64,000 nucleotides of DNA from Mycetocola spongiae (GTDB taxonomy: Bacteria > Actinomycetota > Actinomycetes > Actinomycetales > Microbacteriaceae). The number at the start of each line of letters is the position of its first letter. The first letter of the stretch is position 1. A model generated the notes under the pieces. That model was not told the origin of the DNA, made no database searches, and saw nothing but the letters and a program-made list of their open reading frames with translations. The translations under genes and the position numbers were made by a program. The stretch covers positions 2,108,001-2,172,000 of the forward strand of contig NZ_CP080203.1 of NCBI RefSeq assembly GCF_020424085.1. The letters run 5' to 3'. Positions 16,257 through 29,524 of this stretch are shown piece by piece.

Positions 16257-16688
16257 TTAGTTATTGGTGAAACCCACCAGAACGCCGCCGGTGATCTTCA
16301 CCGCGAGGTTATAAAGAGCCGCCGTAATCGCACCGATGGCCGTCACGACCACGAGGTTGAGGATCGCAATAACCACGCCGAAGCCCATCACTCGACCGAG
16401 GTCAAAGATCGCGGTGAGGTCGTTGGTGGCCTTGCCGCCGTCCTGTCCATCGCCTCCGGCCACGGACACGTACAGGGCGTTCACCTGGTCAAATACGCCG
16501 GTCTGCTGGAGAACGGTATAGACGAGGAAAAAGAACACCACGGTAACCACGGCCAGGGCCACGGCAGCCAGGAAAGACATCTTCAGGGCCGACCAGAAGT
16601 CGATATAGACCAGCTTCAGGCGGACCTGCTTGGTGCTGGGCTTTTTCGGCGACTTCTTTGCGAGTTTCTCGGCGACGCTACTACTCAT
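16257..16688 (-). CDS. DUF3566 membrane protein
   Basis: 143 residues. A Lys-rich N-terminus (KLAKKSPKKPSTKQVRLKL) is followed by two hydrophobic helices (about 35-57 and 98-125), matching DUF3566 (transmembrane) proteins that follow gyrA in actinobacteria. Function is not established. It starts 2 bases after the gyrA stop and is closed by a strong terminator, so it is in the gyrase operon. Confidence 0.93.
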   Translation of the reverse strand: MSSSVAEKLAKKSPKKPSTKQVRLKLVYIDFWSALKMSFLAAVALAVVTVVFFFLVYTVLQQTGVFDQVNALYVSVAGGDGQDGGKATNDLTAIFDLGRVMGFGVVIAILNLVVVTAIGAITAALYNLAVKITGGVLVGFTNN

Positions 16689-16690
16689 GC

Positions 16691-19261
16691 TTAAACTTCC
16701 TTCTCGGACGAATCCTCAGTCGCCGCCGGGTCGGTGTCTTCGGCGTCGGCGTTCTGGGAGTCCAAATTACGGTCACTGTTTCTAGCCAGGGCGATGATTC
16801 TGTCCTTCTCCGCGAATCGTGCGAAGACAACACCCATGGTGTCGCGTCCCTTTGCAGGAACTTCGGCCACGGCAGACCTTACCACCTTGCCGCTGGCGAG
16901 AACCACGAGAACCTCGTCATCCTCGGTCACAACGAGGGCCCCGGCGAGCTCACCGCGATCCTCGTTGAGCTTGGCCACCTTGATTCCCAGGCCGCCGCGG
17001 TTCTGCAAACGGTACTGTTCCACGGCGGTGCGCTTGGCGAATCCGCCCTCGGTGACCACAAAAACAAAGCCCTCTTCGCCCTCGGGGGGAAGCACGGAGG
17101 CCGAGAGAAGCTGGTCGTCTCCGCGGAATTTCATACCGGTCACACCAGAGGTCGAGCGCCCCATCGGACGCAAAGCCTCATTATTTGCTGTGAATCTGAT
17201 TGACATCCCCTGGCGAGACACCAGCATGAGGTCGCTATCCTGCTCCACGAGCAGCGCGGAGACCAGCTCATCACCCTCACGCAGGTTGATCGCGATGATT
17301 CCACCGGTGCGGTTGGTGTCGTATTCGCTGAGCGCGGTCTTTTTTACCAGACCATCGCGCGTGGCGAGGACAAGATACTCGGCGGCCTGATAATCGGTGA
17401 TATCCAGGATCTGCGCGATTTCCTCATCGGGCTGCATGGCCAACAGGTTGGCGACGTGCTGACCCTTTGCATCGCGGCCGGCCTCCTGGATCTCATAGGT
17501 CTTAGCGCGATACACGCGACCCTTATTTGAGAAGAACAGCAGCCAGTGGTGAGTGGTGGTCACAAAGAAGTGTTCCACGATGTCATCGGCGCGCAACTGC
17601 GCGCCCTTAACACCCTTGCCGCCGCGGTGCTGCGAGCGATAGTTATCGCTCCGCGTGCGCTTGATATAGCCGCCGCGGGTCACGGTGACCACCATCTCCT
17701 CCTCGGGGATGAGGTCTTCCATGTTCATATCGCCATCGAAACCGTACATGATCTCGGTGCGGCGATCATCGCCGTATTTTGCGACGATCTCGCCCAGCTC
17801 ATCGCTGACGATCTCGCGCTGACGCACGGGGCTATCCAAAATCGCCTTATATTCGGCGATCTCGCGCTCCAGCTCGGCATTACGATCGATGATCTTCTGA
17901 CGCTCGAGGGCGGCCAGGCGGCGCAGCTGCATCGCGAGGATGGCATCGGCCTGGAGCTGGTCCACCTTCAGGAGCTCCATCAGGCCCGTGCGGGCCTCGT
18001 CCACATCGGGCGAGCGCCGGATCAGGGCGATAACCTCGTCGAGCGCGTCAAGCGCCGCGAGATATCCGCGCTGGATATGGGCATCGGCCTCGGCCTTACG
18101 CAAACGGAACTGCGTGCGGCGGACGATGACCTCGATCTGGTGCGCGGTCCACGCGGTGATGAAGCCGTCGAGGGCGAGCGTGCGCGGCACGCCGTCCACG
18201 ATCGCGAGCATATTGGCGCCGAAGTTTTCCTGCAGCTGCGTGTGCTTATAGAGGTTATTCAGCACCACCTTGGCAACGGCATCGCGCTTCAGCACAATGA
18301 CCAGGCGCTGGCCGGTGCGACCCGAGGTCTCGTCACGAATATCCGCGATTCCCGCGATCTTGCCGTCCTTCACGAGGTCGGCAATCTTAATCGCGAGATT
18401 ATCGGGGTTCACCTGATACGGCAGCTCGGTTACCACGAGGCATGTGCGTCCGTGGATTTCCTCCACGTTTACAACGGCGCGCATCGTGATCGAACCGCGG
18501 CCCGTGCGATAGGCATCCTTAATGCCGTTAACACCGAGAATCTGGGCTCCCGTGGGGAAGTCCGGTCCCTTGATGCGCTCCATCAGGGCCTCAAGCAGCT
18601 CCTCGCGGCCGGCCTCGGGATTGGCGAGGTGCCACAGGGCGCCCTCGGAAACCTCACGCAGGTTATGCGGGGGGATATTGGTGGCCATACCCACGGCAAT
18701 ACCCACCGAACCGTTCACCAGCAGGTTCGGGAAGCGTGCGGGCAGAACCGCGGGCTCCTGGGTGCGTCCGTCGTAGTTGTCCTGGAAATCGACCGTATCC
18801 TCGTCGATATCCCGAACCATCTCCATGGCCAGGGGGGCCATCTTGGTCTCGGTATATCGCGGGGCCGCGGCGCCGTCGTTTCCGGGGGAACCAAAGTTTC
18901 CCTGGCCCAGGGCCAGCGGATAGCGCAGGCTCCAGGGCTGCACGAGGCGCACCAGGGCGTCGTAGATTGCCGAGTCACCGTGCGGGTGGAACTGGCCCAT
19001 CACGTCGCCAACCACGCGGGCACACTTGGAGAAGGCCTTCTCCGGGCGGTAACCGCCGTCGTACATCGCGTAGATCACGCGACGGTGCACGGGCTTCATT
19101 CCATCGCGCACCTCGGGCAGGGCGCGGCCCACGATCACGCTCATCGCGTAGTCGAGGTAGCTGCGCTGCATCTCTAGGCGAAGATCAACCTGGTCGATCT
19201 TGCCGTGGACGCCGTGATCACCGTGATCGGGCGCTTCTTCGATATTTTTTTCGTCGCTCAT
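16691..19261 (-). CDS. gyrA: DNA gyrase subunit A
   Basis: 856 residues. The catalytic Tyr lies in [10 protein letters not shown] near residue 133. The quinolone-resistance segment reads [10 protein letters not shown], keeping Ser and Asp at the two usual resistance positions, so no classic resistance change is visible. The C-terminal beta-pinwheel has the GyrA box [11 protein letters not shown], marking a true gyrase rather than topoisomerase IV. With GyrB it adds negative supercoils using ATP. It lies 67 bases downstream of gyrB. Confidence 0.98.
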   Translation of the reverse strand: MSDEKNIEEAPDHGDHGVHGKIDQVDLRLEMQRSYLDYAMSVIVGRALPEVRDGMKPVHRRVIYAMYDGGYRPEKAFSKCARVVGDVMGQFHPHGDSAIYDALVRLVQPWSLRYPLALGQGNFGSPGNDGAAAPRYTETKMAPLAMEMVRDIDEDTVDFQDNYDGRTQEPAVLPARFPNLLVNGSVGIAVGMATNIPPHNLREVSEGALWHLANPEAGREELLEALMERIKGPDFPTGAQILGVNGIKDAYRTGRGSITMRAVVNVEEIHGRTCLVVTELPYQVNPDNLAIKIADLVKDGKIAGIADIRDETSGRTGQRLVIVLKRDAVAKVVLNNLYKHTQLQENFGANMLAIVDGVPRTLALDGFITAWTAHQIEVIVRRTQFRLRKAEADAHIQRGYLAALDALDEVIALIRRSPDVDEARTGLMELLKVDQLQADAILAMQLRRLAALERQKIIDRNAELEREIAEYKAILDSPVRQREIVSDELGEIVAKYGDDRRTEIMYGFDGDMNMEDLIPEEEMVVTVTRGGYIKRTRSDNYRSQHRGGKGVKGAQLRADDIVEHFFVTTTHHWLLFFSNKGRVYRAKTYEIQEAGRDAKGQHVANLLAMQPDEEIAQILDITDYQAAEYLVLATRDGLVKKTALSEYDTNRTGGIIAINLREGDELVSALLVEQDSDLMLVSRQGMSIRFTANNEALRPMGRSTSGVTGMKFRGDDQLLSASVLPPEGEEGFVFVVTEGGFAKRTAVEQYRLQNRGGLGIKVAKLNEDRGELAGALVVTEDDEVLVVLASGKVVRSAVAEVPAKGRDTMGVVFARFAEKDRIIALARNSDRNLDSQNADAEDTDPAATEDSSEKEV

Positions 19262-19328
19262 GTATTCGTCTCTTCGCTACAGAATCTCGACTGCGGAAAA
19301 CGCGTTTCCACGGAATTCGGGGAGGCCA

Positions 19329-21956
<2,628 letters not shown>

Positions 21957-21970
<14 letters not shown>

Positions 21971-23144
21971 CGCCCACCGCCTCGGGATCCAGGACCGCAC
22001 CGGCGCGGATATGTACCACGTGTGCCGTGAGCTCCTCGGGAATATCGTCCAGGACGGCCGCCGTGATCAAAACCTGCTCGTATCGAGAGATCGCCACGGC
22101 CAATCGCGCACGCCTGCGCTGGTCTAATTCCGCAAAAACATCGTCCAGGATCAATACTGGGTCGCCCAGGGGGGAATCGCGCCGCAAAATTTCGGCCGAG
22201 GCGAGCTTCAGCGCCAGCGCAAAAGACCAGGATTCCCCGTGGCTCGCATAGCCCTTCACGGGCAGCGCGTTGAGATCAAAACGCACATCATCACGATGCG
22301 GGCCGATCAGGGTGAGCCCACGATCAAGCTCCAGGCGCCGTTTTGCCCCCAAAGCCTCCCGAAATACCTCCGCGATACGCTCGCGCGAGGTATTTTCGGT
22401 GGGGACAGCACCGGAATCCACGGAGGATTCATCCTCGGCATCGTTTCCGGCTATCGAGAGTACGGGGATAATCGCCGGCCCGTGGTCGTCCCCGACCACG
22501 GCGGCATAGGCCTCCCGGATCGGCAGGCGAAGCTCGGCCACAAGACGCAGCCGCTCGCTAATAATCTCGGAGCCGAGCGCGATGAGCTTATCGTCCCAGA
22601 TTTCCAGCGTGGTGAGCTGATTCTCGCGCAGACCCGAGCCCCTGGATGATTTGAGGAGCGTGTTTCTCTGCTTCAGGACCCGATCGTAATCGGCCAGCAC
22701 TCCCGCCAAACGCGGTGTGCGCAGGATCAGCAGTTGATCAAGAAAGCGGCGACGGGCCGAGGGGTCGCCGCGGAGGATCCCCAGATCCTCGGGGGCAAAG
22801 AGCACGCTCGTAAAATATCGGGGCAAATCCCGCGGACGAATCTGGCCGCGGTTGACCTGGGCGCGGTTGGCTCCGCTGCGATTAATCTGCACCTCGGCCA
22901 GGAGGTCCCTGCCATCATGATGCAGTTTGGCGCGAATAACCGCGGAGTCTTGGCCGGCGCGAATAAGCGCCTGATCGCTGGATACCCGGTGCGAGCCAAG
23001 GGTGGAGAGATAGCCCAGGGCCTCCACCAGATTGGTTTTTCCCTGGCCGTTTTTTCCCACAAAAAGGTTGGCGCCCGGATGGACGGCAACATCCGCCGCC
23101 GCATAATTGCGAAAATCGGCGAGGTTTAGCTGGGTAACGATCAC
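21957..23144 (-). CDS. recF: DNA replication and repair protein RecF
   Basis: 395 residues. ABC-type ATPase of the SMC kind: Walker A GKNGQGKT at 30-37, a signature region, and Walker B/D-loop near VLILDDVFAELD. RecF loads RecA at single-strand gaps. It stands between gnd and dciA in the dnaA-dnaN-gnd-recF order. The start is chosen at MIVTQLNLADFRNY, the family's usual N-terminus. Confidence 0.97.
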
Positions 23145-23201
23145 GGCTTCACACTATCCCGTGGTGCCGACGACGTGTGTCGCCGACACCACGGAGAGTC
23201 A

Positions 23202-24089
23202 CTACTCGGAGGGCTTTACGGCGTGGCCACCAAACTGATTGCGCAGCGCGGCCACCGCCTTCATCGCGGGGGAATCATCCTGGCGCGAAACAAATCGCGC
23301 GAAGATCGAGGCGGAGATGGTGGGCACCGGTACGGCATTTTCGATGGCCTCTTCGATGGTCCAACGACCCTCGCCCGAGTCCTCGACATAGCCTTCGATG
23401 TCCTTGAGCTTCGGATCCTCGTCCAGGGCGCGAACCAGAAGTTCCAGGAGCCAGGAGCGCACAACGGTTCCGCGCTGCCAGGCCTTAAACGTGCCCGGAA
23501 CATCCTTGATGATGTCCTTGCGCGTCTCGAGAAGCTCAAAACCCTCGGCATATGCCTGCATCAGCGCATATTCGATTCCGTTATGCACCATCTTGGCGTA
23601 GTGTCCCGCGCCGACCTCGCCCACGTGGACAAAGCCCTCTTCGCGCGGTCCCTCGGGACGAAGCGCATCAAAAACGGGCATGAGGCGCTCCACCTGCTCG
23701 GCGCTTCCGCCGACCATGAGGCCATATCCGTTTTCCACGCCCCAGACTCCACCCGAAACTCCGGCGTCGATATAGTCGATGCCCTTCGGGGACAGCTGCG
23801 CGGCGTGCGCAAAATCATCCGTGAAGCGGCTATTGCCGCCATCGATGACCAGATCGCCCTCTTCGAGGAGACCCTCGAGTTCGGTGATCACGGAATCCGT
23901 GATTTTTCCGGCCGGAACCATGACCCACACCGTGCGCGGTGCGGGCAGTGCGGCTACCAGCTCGGGGAGGGAAGCAACGTCGGTGAGTTCGGGGTTCCGG
24001 TCAAAACCGGTGACCTCGATTCCGTTGTTACGAAGACGGGTGCGCATGTTTGCACCCATTTTTCCGAGACCGACAAGACCAATATGCAT
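23202..24089 (-). CDS. gnd: 6-phosphogluconate dehydrogenase, decarboxylating (short type)
   Basis: 295 residues, the short form of the enzyme. N-terminal NAD(P)-binding motif GLVGLGKMGANM, substrate loop GVSGGVWGVENGYGLMVGG, and catalytic GHYAKMVHNGIEYALMQAYAEG. It oxidises 6-phosphogluconate to ribulose 5-phosphate and CO2. Its place between dnaN and recF is a fixed feature of actinobacterial origins. AAAAGGG stands before the ATG. Confidence 0.95.
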   Translation of the reverse strand: MHIGLVGLGKMGANMRTRLRNNGIEVTGFDRNPELTDVASLPELVAALPAPRTVWVMVPAGKITDSVITELEGLLEEGDLVIDGGNSRFTDDFAHAAQLSPKGIDYIDAGVSGGVWGVENGYGLMVGGSAEQVERLMPVFDALRPEGPREEGFVHVGEVGAGHYAKMVHNGIEYALMQAYAEGFELLETRKDIIKDVPGTFKAWQRGTVVRSWLLELLVRALDEDPKLKDIEGYVEDSGEGRWTIEEAIENAVPVPTISASIFARFVSRQDDSPAMKAVAALRNQFGGHAVKPSE

Positions 24090-24141
24090 TTTTATACCCT
24101 TTTCGCAGAACTACTTGATATCAACCGTACTCCGAAAATAT

Positions 24142-25290
24142 TTAGCGAAGGAGCAGGTTGGGCTGCAGCAGGTAGCGATAGCTATCGGCGCCGGGCTGTT
24201 CCTTGGACGACTGAGCGGTCATCAGCATGGGGCCGGGCTTATTGGTATTTTCGGATTTTGTGAACGAAAAGCGCACAAATTCGCTGCGCACGGCGTTCAG
24301 ACCATCGATCAGGAACGCGGGCTTCAGCGATAGCACGATGTCGTCGCCCGTGAGCAGCGCATCGATTTTTTCCGAGGCCTGAGCCTGCTCGGAACCCACG
24401 GCCTCCATGATGAGACCGTCGATCGAGAACGAGAAACGCAGCGCCGCCTCGCGCTCCAGCACGAGGGACACTCGGCGCACGGCCTCGATCAGCTCGCCGG
24501 TATTGATCACGGCGTAGTTTTCGGTGGTTTCGGGGAAGAGCCGGCGAACGGGAGGGAACGAACCCTTGATCAGCAGCGACGTAACGGTTTTATTATCCGC
24601 GGAGAAGGCGATGAGCTCGCGATCGTCCTTATTCGTGAATGCCACGGAAATATTTCCGGAATGACCAAAGGTCTTGCCCACCTCCTGCAGGGTGCGGGCG
24701 GGAACCAGTGCGGTCATCGGCTCTCCGCCGCCGACCTGCCCGGAATCCCATTCAATCTCGCGGACCGCAACGCGATAGCGGTCGGTGGCCACAAGCCCGA
24801 GGTGATTATCGGAAACCTCGAGCTGCACGCCGGTGATGACGGGGGTGACATCGTCACGCGAGGCGGCGACGGCCACCTGGGCCACGGCGGTGGCAAATTC
24901 TTCGGCCGGGACAAGTCCGGAACTGCCGGAAATCTCGGGGATGCTCGGGTATTCCTCCACGGGCATCGAGAGCAGGGTGAAGCTCGCGGAACCACAGGTG
25001 ACCTGAATGCGGTTGTCATCGGTGGCAAATTGCACCGGTGCATTCGGCAGGCGGCTGGCGATATCGGCGAGAAGTCGCCCGGAGACCAGGATCGATCCAG
25101 ATTCCTCGATATCGGCGACAATCTGCGTCTGAGCGGAAACCTCATAGTCAAAACTCGACAGGGTCAGGCCGGATTCGCTGGTCTCAATCAGCACACCGCT
25201 GAGAATCGGCAAAGTGGTCCGCTGCGGAAGCAGTTTGACTGCAAACGAGACGGCCTCGCTAAAGACATCGCGATTGACGCTAAATCGCAC
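24142..25290 (-). CDS. dnaN: DNA polymerase III beta subunit (sliding clamp)
   Basis: 382 residues covering the three clamp domains. Start MRFSVNRDVFSEAVSFAVKLLPQRTTLPILSG is typical (first codon GTG, with AGGGG upstream) and the end MLMTAQS..YRYLLQPNLLLR carries the conserved Met/Tyr-rich C-terminus. The ring holds the polymerase on DNA. It lies downstream of dnaA across the 614-base oriC gap. Confidence 0.97.
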   Translation of the reverse strand: MRFSVNRDVFSEAVSFAVKLLPQRTTLPILSGVLIETSESGLTLSSFDYEVSAQTQIVADIEESGSILVSGRLLADIASRLPNAPVQFATDDNRIQVTCGSASFTLLSMPVEEYPSIPEISGSSGLVPAEEFATAVAQVAVAASRDDVTPVITGVQLEVSDNHLGLVATDRYRVAVREIEWDSGQVGGGEPMTALVPARTLQEVGKTFGHSGNISVAFTNKDDRELIAFSADNKTVTSLLIKGSFPPVRRLFPETTENYAVINTGELIEAVRRVSLVLEREAALRFSFSIDGLIMEAVGSEQAQASEKIDALLTGDDIVLSLKPAFLIDGLNAVRSEFVRFSFTKSENTNKPGPMLMTAQSSKEQPGADSYRYLLQPNLLLR

Positions 25291-25846
25291 TTTTTATCCC
25301 CTGTCGTTTTCTAGCTCTGGATTCACCATGTTAGCCGGGAACGGAGCCCTATGGGTTGAGTGCATCGCCATAGGTGCTTCTTCCCAGCCCGAAAAATCAT
25401 CGCCGCGGCGCAAAAGGTTATCGGGGGCCAAATTTAGTTAAAGATTCTTTAATCGTGTTAACCGTTGTGGAAACTGTGGATAACTTCGTCGAGCCCATAT
25501 GAATAAAGGGAACTACAGGTCTGTGACTTGTTGGCGGTTTGTGTGATCGTTGTGGAAGCCTGAGGCGGAATCTCGCGGTCGTCGGGGCGGTATTCACAGG
25601 TCGAGGCAAAACTTCAACACCTTTCCACGGTAGTTTCCACAGGTTTCCACACAGTTATCCACAGTGTGTACTTGGGGATAGTTCCCTCTAATCTGTGGAT
25701 AACCCCGCCATAATCGCCGCCTGAGGCATTTAAATTTCTTTAACGAGAGCCCTCGTGCTGGTGTGTTTTGGGCGCGTCCTGGGCAGTTTTAGCCATTTGG
25801 GCGCCTTTTTTGCCTCGCTCATAATCAATCTGGGAGCCTGTTTTTG
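25291..25846. other. oriC: oriC: dnaN-dnaA intergenic region with DnaA boxes
   Basis: Three perfect boxes TTATCCACA: 25475-25483 (minus), 25655-25663 (plus) and 25694-25702 (minus). Many near matches crowd around them, such as TTTCCACAG, TTTCCACAC and TGTGGAAAC between 25466 and 25650. An AT-rich run (CATTTAAATTTCTTTAA, 25728-25744) follows the boxes and could be the unwinding element. A 7-bp stem-loop (CCTATGG...CCATAGG) lies at 25348-25374 near dnaN. Location between dnaN and dnaA is the standard actinobacterial oriC. The dnaN promoter should also be here. Confidence 0.9.
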
Positions 25847-25889
25847 GCAAAAAAATACCCCGAGGAGGCCCTGGGGGCCTCGCTCGGGG
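25847..25889 (-). terminator. Terminator of dnaA
   Basis: CCCCGAG-GAGGCCC-TGG-GGGCCTC-GCTCGGGG stem, 16 bases past the dnaA stop, followed on the minus strand by TATTTTTTTG. Confidence 0.9.
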
Positions 25890-25904
25890 CGGGGAAAAAC
25901 TGAA

Positions 25905-27347
25905 TTAGCCGTTAAAACGGTGTCCCTGCTTGATTCTGCTGGTGAGCTCTGTCACCTGGTTATAGATGGATCGACGCTCCTGCATGAGGTCACCGATCTT
26001 CTTATTGGCATACATCACCGTGGTGTGGTCCCGACCCCCGAATAGCTGACCAATCTTGGGCAGCGAGAGGTTGGTCAGCTCGCGGCAGAGATACATCGCA
26101 ATCTGGCGGGAGGTGGCGATGGCCTGCGAGCGGCTTGAACCGTAGAGGTCATCAACGCTCAGCTTAAAATACGAGGCGGTTGTATTGATGATGTCCACCG
26201 GCGAGATGACGTTGTCCTCATCGAGTGTGATCACATCTTTCAACACGGTCTGGACAAGCGTCATATCCACCGGGGTGCGGTTGAGGCTCGCAAAGGCGGT
26301 GACCCGAATCAGGGTTCCCTCGAGTTCTCGGATATTCGAGGACACCTTGGAGGCGATAAATTCGAGGACCTCATCGGGGATGAGGAGTTTTTCGCTCTGG
26401 GCCTTTTTTCGCAGGATGGCAATTCGGGTTTCGAGGTCCGGTGCCTGAACATCGGTGATGAGGCCCCACTCAAAGCGCGAACGCATCCGATCCTCAAAGC
26501 CGGTGAGGGCCTTGGGCGGAAGGTCACTGGTAATCACAACCTGCTTATTATGATCGTGCAGCGTATTGAAGGTGTGGAAGAAGGCCTCCTGGGTCTCCGC
26601 CTTACCCTGCAAAAACTGAATATCGTCGATCATCAGAATGTCGATATCGCGATATCGCGCCTGGAATGCGGATCCGCGGTTATTGGCGATCGAGTTAATA
26701 AAGTCGTTGGTGAATTCCTCGCTACTGACGTAGCGAACACGGATTCCGGGATACAGGCTCATCGCATAATGACCGATGGCGTGCATCAGGTGCGTTTTAC
26801 CAAGTCCCGATTCGCCATAAACAAAGAGCGGGTTATAGGCCTTAGCCGGCGCCTCGGCCACGGCGACCGTGGCCGCATGGGCAAAACGGTTGGACTGACC
26901 GATCACAAAATTATCAAATGAGTATTTGGGATTAAGCCGCGTATCGTTCTGCCGCGCCGGGTGAATCGTCTCCGAAACCGGGCCCTGCGAGGGAACCGTG
27001 GCCGGTGCCTCGGCATAGGAGACAGGTTCGCCGCTCGCGGGCGCCGGCGGAGCAAGCTCGGGTGCGTCCTCGATCATGTCGGGGTTCACCACGACCGCGA
27101 AGGTGCGCGCGCCGTGATCGGCCTCGGTTGATCCCAGAGCCGAGAGCAGCGGGGCCTTCATGCGGGTGTTGAGCTGCCCGGCGGTGAACTCATTGGGCAC
27201 CTCAAGATAGAAGGTTCCCGCCATCACTCCCTTGGGAATGACGAGATTCAGGAAGCCATGGAGGGGCGGTGTGATGCGCTCGTCCTGCGAAATTGCATCC
27301 AGCACCAACTGCCAAGATTTGACTGTTGCGTCGTTCTGATCGGACAT
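25905..27347 (-). CDS. dnaA: Chromosomal replication initiator DnaA
   Basis: 480 residues. Domain I at the N-terminus, a Pro/Ala-rich domain II (about 105-150), the AAA+ domain with Walker A GESGLGKT near 177 and Walker B ILMIDDIQF, and the DNA-binding domain with GGRDHTTVMYANKKI. ATG at 27347 has GGGGAG just upstream; the further in-frame start lacks one. DnaA boxes on both sides of the gene suggest autoregulation and a bipartite origin. Confidence 0.98.
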   Translation of the reverse strand: MSDQNDATVKSWQLVLDAISQDERITPPLHGFLNLVIPKGVMAGTFYLEVPNEFTAGQLNTRMKAPLLSALGSTEADHGARTFAVVVNPDMIEDAPELAPPAPASGEPVSYAEAPATVPSQGPVSETIHPARQNDTRLNPKYSFDNFVIGQSNRFAHAATVAVAEAPAKAYNPLFVYGESGLGKTHLMHAIGHYAMSLYPGIRVRYVSSEEFTNDFINSIANNRGSAFQARYRDIDILMIDDIQFLQGKAETQEAFFHTFNTLHDHNKQVVITSDLPPKALTGFEDRMRSRFEWGLITDVQAPDLETRIAILRKKAQSEKLLIPDEVLEFIASKVSSNIRELEGTLIRVTAFASLNRTPVDMTLVQTVLKDVITLDEDNVISPVDIINTTASYFKLSVDDLYGSSRSQAIATSRQIAMYLCRELTNLSLPKIGQLFGGRDHTTVMYANKKIGDLMQERRSIYNQVTELTSRIKQGHRFNG

Positions 27348-27675
27348 TTCTCCCCAAAAGTTATTCACAGGTTTATCCACGGAAATCGTAACAACGGCGT
27401 ATCTACCGGGTTGTGAGGGCCCGGATCTGGGGATAACTGATTATTCAAGTTAACCGGTAATGCTTCGAGAGGCCAAATCTAGCGGAAAGTCTGGCGGAAC
27501 ATCAGTCTCGACAAGCCTGTGGAAACTGTGGATAATTATGCCTTTATGTGCGCTCAGTTTGACCTGGGGCCTGATCCGCCGTAGTTTTAATTAGTTGACG
27601 TAGCCTTCGGGCACCCAGTTTTTCCCTGCCATCACTAATTGCGGCAGTGAATGTCCCAACCCAGAGTGAGTGATT
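27348..27675. promoter_or_regulatory. dnaA-rpmH intergenic region with DnaA boxes
   Basis: A perfect box TGTGGATAA lies at 27527-27535, with near matches TTATTCACA (27361-27369), TTATCCACG (27373-27381), TGGGGATAA (27428-27436) and TGTGGAAAC (27518-27526). Divergent promoters for dnaA and rpmH must lie here. The boxes next to dnaA would allow DnaA to repress its own gene and could be part of the origin. Confidence 0.8.
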
Positions 27676-27813
27676 ATGAGCAAGAGAACTTTTCAGCCGA
27701 ACAACCGTCGTCGCGCCAAGGTGCACGGCTTCCGCCTGCGCATGCGTACCCGTGCCGGCCGTTCGATCCTTTCGGCACGTCGCCGCAAGGGTCGTACCGA
27801 GCTGTCGGCCTAA
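27676..27813 (+). CDS. rpmH: 50S ribosomal protein L34
   Basis: 45 residues, start [20 protein letters not shown], end GRTELSA. The sequence is almost all basic, as in every L34 protein. It is a structural component of the large ribosomal subunit. It opens the rightward rpmH-rnpA-yidD-yidC-jag-rsmG run; the upstream GAGTGAG is a modest ribosome site. It is too short to show up in a simple long-ORF search. Confidence 0.98.
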   Translation: MSKRTFQPNNRRRAKVHGFRLRMRTRAGRSILSARRRKGRTELSA

Positions 27814-27844
27814 ATCGCCAATTAGCGACTAAGCGCACATCACC

Positions 27845-28183
27845 GTGCTAGCTCCCGAGCTCCGGATTACCACTGCCGCCGACTATAAGCGGCTGGTACG
27901 CCGGGGTCGACGGGTAGTTGGCGCGGTGACTGTTGCATATACACAGGTGAACCCGAATGGCGGAAGTCCGCGATTCGGGTTCATTATTGCCCGGAACGTC
28001 GGAAACGCCGTGACGCGCAATCGGGTGCGCCGCCGGCTCAAAGCCGCAAGCTTTGAGCTGCGCGACCGCTTCCCGGCGGGTTCCGAAGTGGTGTTTCGGG
28101 CATTTCCCACATCGGCAGATGCCGATTATCGGGCGCTACTAGCCGATCTTGAGAAGGTATCCGGTCGAGTCGGTCAGCAATGA
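27845..28183 (+). CDS. rnpA: Ribonuclease P protein component
   Basis: 112 residues from a GTG start. The RNR signature is present (RNVGNAVTRNRVRRRLKAA) along with the basic N-terminal region. It is the protein partner of the RNase P RNA in tRNA 5'-end maturation. It lies 31 bases after rpmH and overlaps the yidD start by 4 bases. Confidence 0.96.
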   Translation: MLAPELRITTAADYKRLVRRGRRVVGAVTVAYTQVNPNGGSPRFGFIIARNVGNAVTRNRVRRRLKAASFELRDRFPAGSEVVFRAFPTSADADYRALLADLEKVSGRVGQQ

Positions 28184-28488
28184 TCGCACTGGATTGGGCA
28201 CTCACGGCCCCGCGAAACCTAGGCCTCGCGTTACTCAAGGCCTATCGCACTGTTATTTCGCCTCTTTATGGTGACGTATGTAGGTATTACCCCTCGTGTT
28301 CCGCCTATACGGTGCACTCGGTTCAACAGCACGGTTTGATAGTGGGCTCGTTTTTTGGGGCCCGCCGCATTCTGCGCTGTCACCCCTGGGCCGAGGGCGG
28401 CATCGATGATGCGCCAGCTAAGAAAAACTTTCGTTACACGGTCACGACGCACGGTTTTGTCGTACCCCCACGCCAGAGAAAGGGCTAA
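28180..28488 (+). CDS. yidD: Membrane protein insertion efficiency factor YidD
   Basis: 102 residues. The family core is clear: ISPLYGDVCRYYPSCSAYT with its conserved cysteines and HPWAEGGIDD. A hydrophobic/amphipathic N-terminal helix attaches it to the membrane, where it assists YidC insertion. Its ATG overlaps the rnpA stop (ATGA) and yidC starts 8 bases after it. Confidence 0.96.
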   Translation: MIALDWALTAPRNLGLALLKAYRTVISPLYGDVCRYYPSCSAYTVHSVQQHGLIVGSFFGARRILRCHPWAEGGIDDAPAKKNFRYTVTTHGFVVPPRQRKG

Positions 28489-28496
28489 CCCGCACC

Positions 28497-29522
28497 ATGG
28501 ACTTCCTAGGAACTATTCTGTGGCCACTGAAATGGGTGGTCGAGCTCCTTCTGGTGACCTGGCACACCGTTCTGACGGCCCTTGGCCTCGACGCTGCGGC
28601 CGGTCTGACGTGGGTACTCTCGATCGTGGGCCTCGTGCTTGTGGTGCGTACCCTGCTGATCCCTCTCTTTGTGAAGCAGATCAAGAACCAGCGTCGCATG
28701 ATGACGGTGGCCCCGCAGCTGAAGAAGATTCAGGATAAGTACAAGGGTAAGCGCGATCAGCTCTCCCGCGAGGCCATGAGCCGCGAAACGATGGCGCTCT
28801 ATAAGGACACGGGCACCAACCCCCTGGGTTCCTGCCTCCCCCTCCTGATCCAGATGCCGATCTTCTTCTCGCTGTTCTCGGTGCTGAATAACGCCCAGCA
28901 CGGCACGGACGGCGTGGGCCTGCTCCGCGGCGATCTTGCGACACAGTTTGGTAGCGCCTCGCTCTTTGGTGTTGCCCCGCTGAAGAGCAGCTTCCAGGCC
29001 GCCATGAACGACCCGGCCGGCCCGCAGGTCACCGTGATGATCATCGCCGCGATCATGGTGGTCATCATGACCGCCTCGCAGTTCATCACCCAGCTGCAGA
29101 TCGTGTCGAAGAACATCTCGGATGAGACCAAGGCCTCGCCGATGTTCAAGCAGCAGCGCATCCTGCTTTATATCCTCCCCTTCGTCTTCCTGTTCTCCGG
29201 TTTCGCCTTCCCCCTCGGTGTGATGTTCTACTGGCTGACCACCAATATCTGGACCATGGTTCAGCAGTTCCTGATCATCCGCAGCATGCCGATGCCCGGA
29301 ACCGCGGCCGCCCGTGAGCGAGAGGAGCGCCTGGCCCGTAAGGGCAAGTCCGAGAAGACCGATGACGCCGGTGAGACCATCGTGATCGAGGAAAAGAAGC
29401 CCGCGCAGCGCCAGCAGCCGATGGGTAAAAACCGCGCGAAGAAGGCGGCCCAGCAGGGCCGTCCGACCGAGGACGGTTCGACTCCCAGCACTCCCCCCGT
29501 TGATCCGAGCGGAAAGAAATAG
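28497..29522 (+). CDS. yidC: Membrane protein insertase YidC
   Basis: 341 residues. About five membrane helices, including the core 60KD_IMP domain (LLIPLFVKQIKNQRRM, GSCLPLLIQMPIFFSLF, PLGVMFYWLTTNIWTMVQQFLIIR), followed by a long charged Lys/Glu/Gln tail that may contact ribosomes. It inserts and folds inner-membrane proteins with or without SecYEG. It lies between yidD and jag. Confidence 0.97.
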   Translation: MDFLGTILWPLKWVVELLLVTWHTVLTALGLDAAAGLTWVLSIVGLVLVVRTLLIPLFVKQIKNQRRMMTVAPQLKKIQDKYKGKRDQLSREAMSRETMALYKDTGTNPLGSCLPLLIQMPIFFSLFSVLNNAQHGTDGVGLLRGDLATQFGSASLFGVAPLKSSFQAAMNDPAGPQVTVMIIAAIMVVIMTASQFITQLQIVSKNISDETKASPMFKQQRILLYILPFVFLFSGFAFPLGVMFYWLTTNIWTMVQQFLIIRSMPMPGTAAAREREERLARKGKSEKTDDAGETIVIEEKKPAQRQQPMGKNRAKKAAQQGRPTEDGSTPSTPPVDPSGKK

Positions 29523-29524
29523 CG

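Noticed and set aside
17546-19177. 543-codon frame opposite gyrA
   Set aside because: Shadow of the strong codon bias of gyrA; gyrA is unmistakable on the minus strand.
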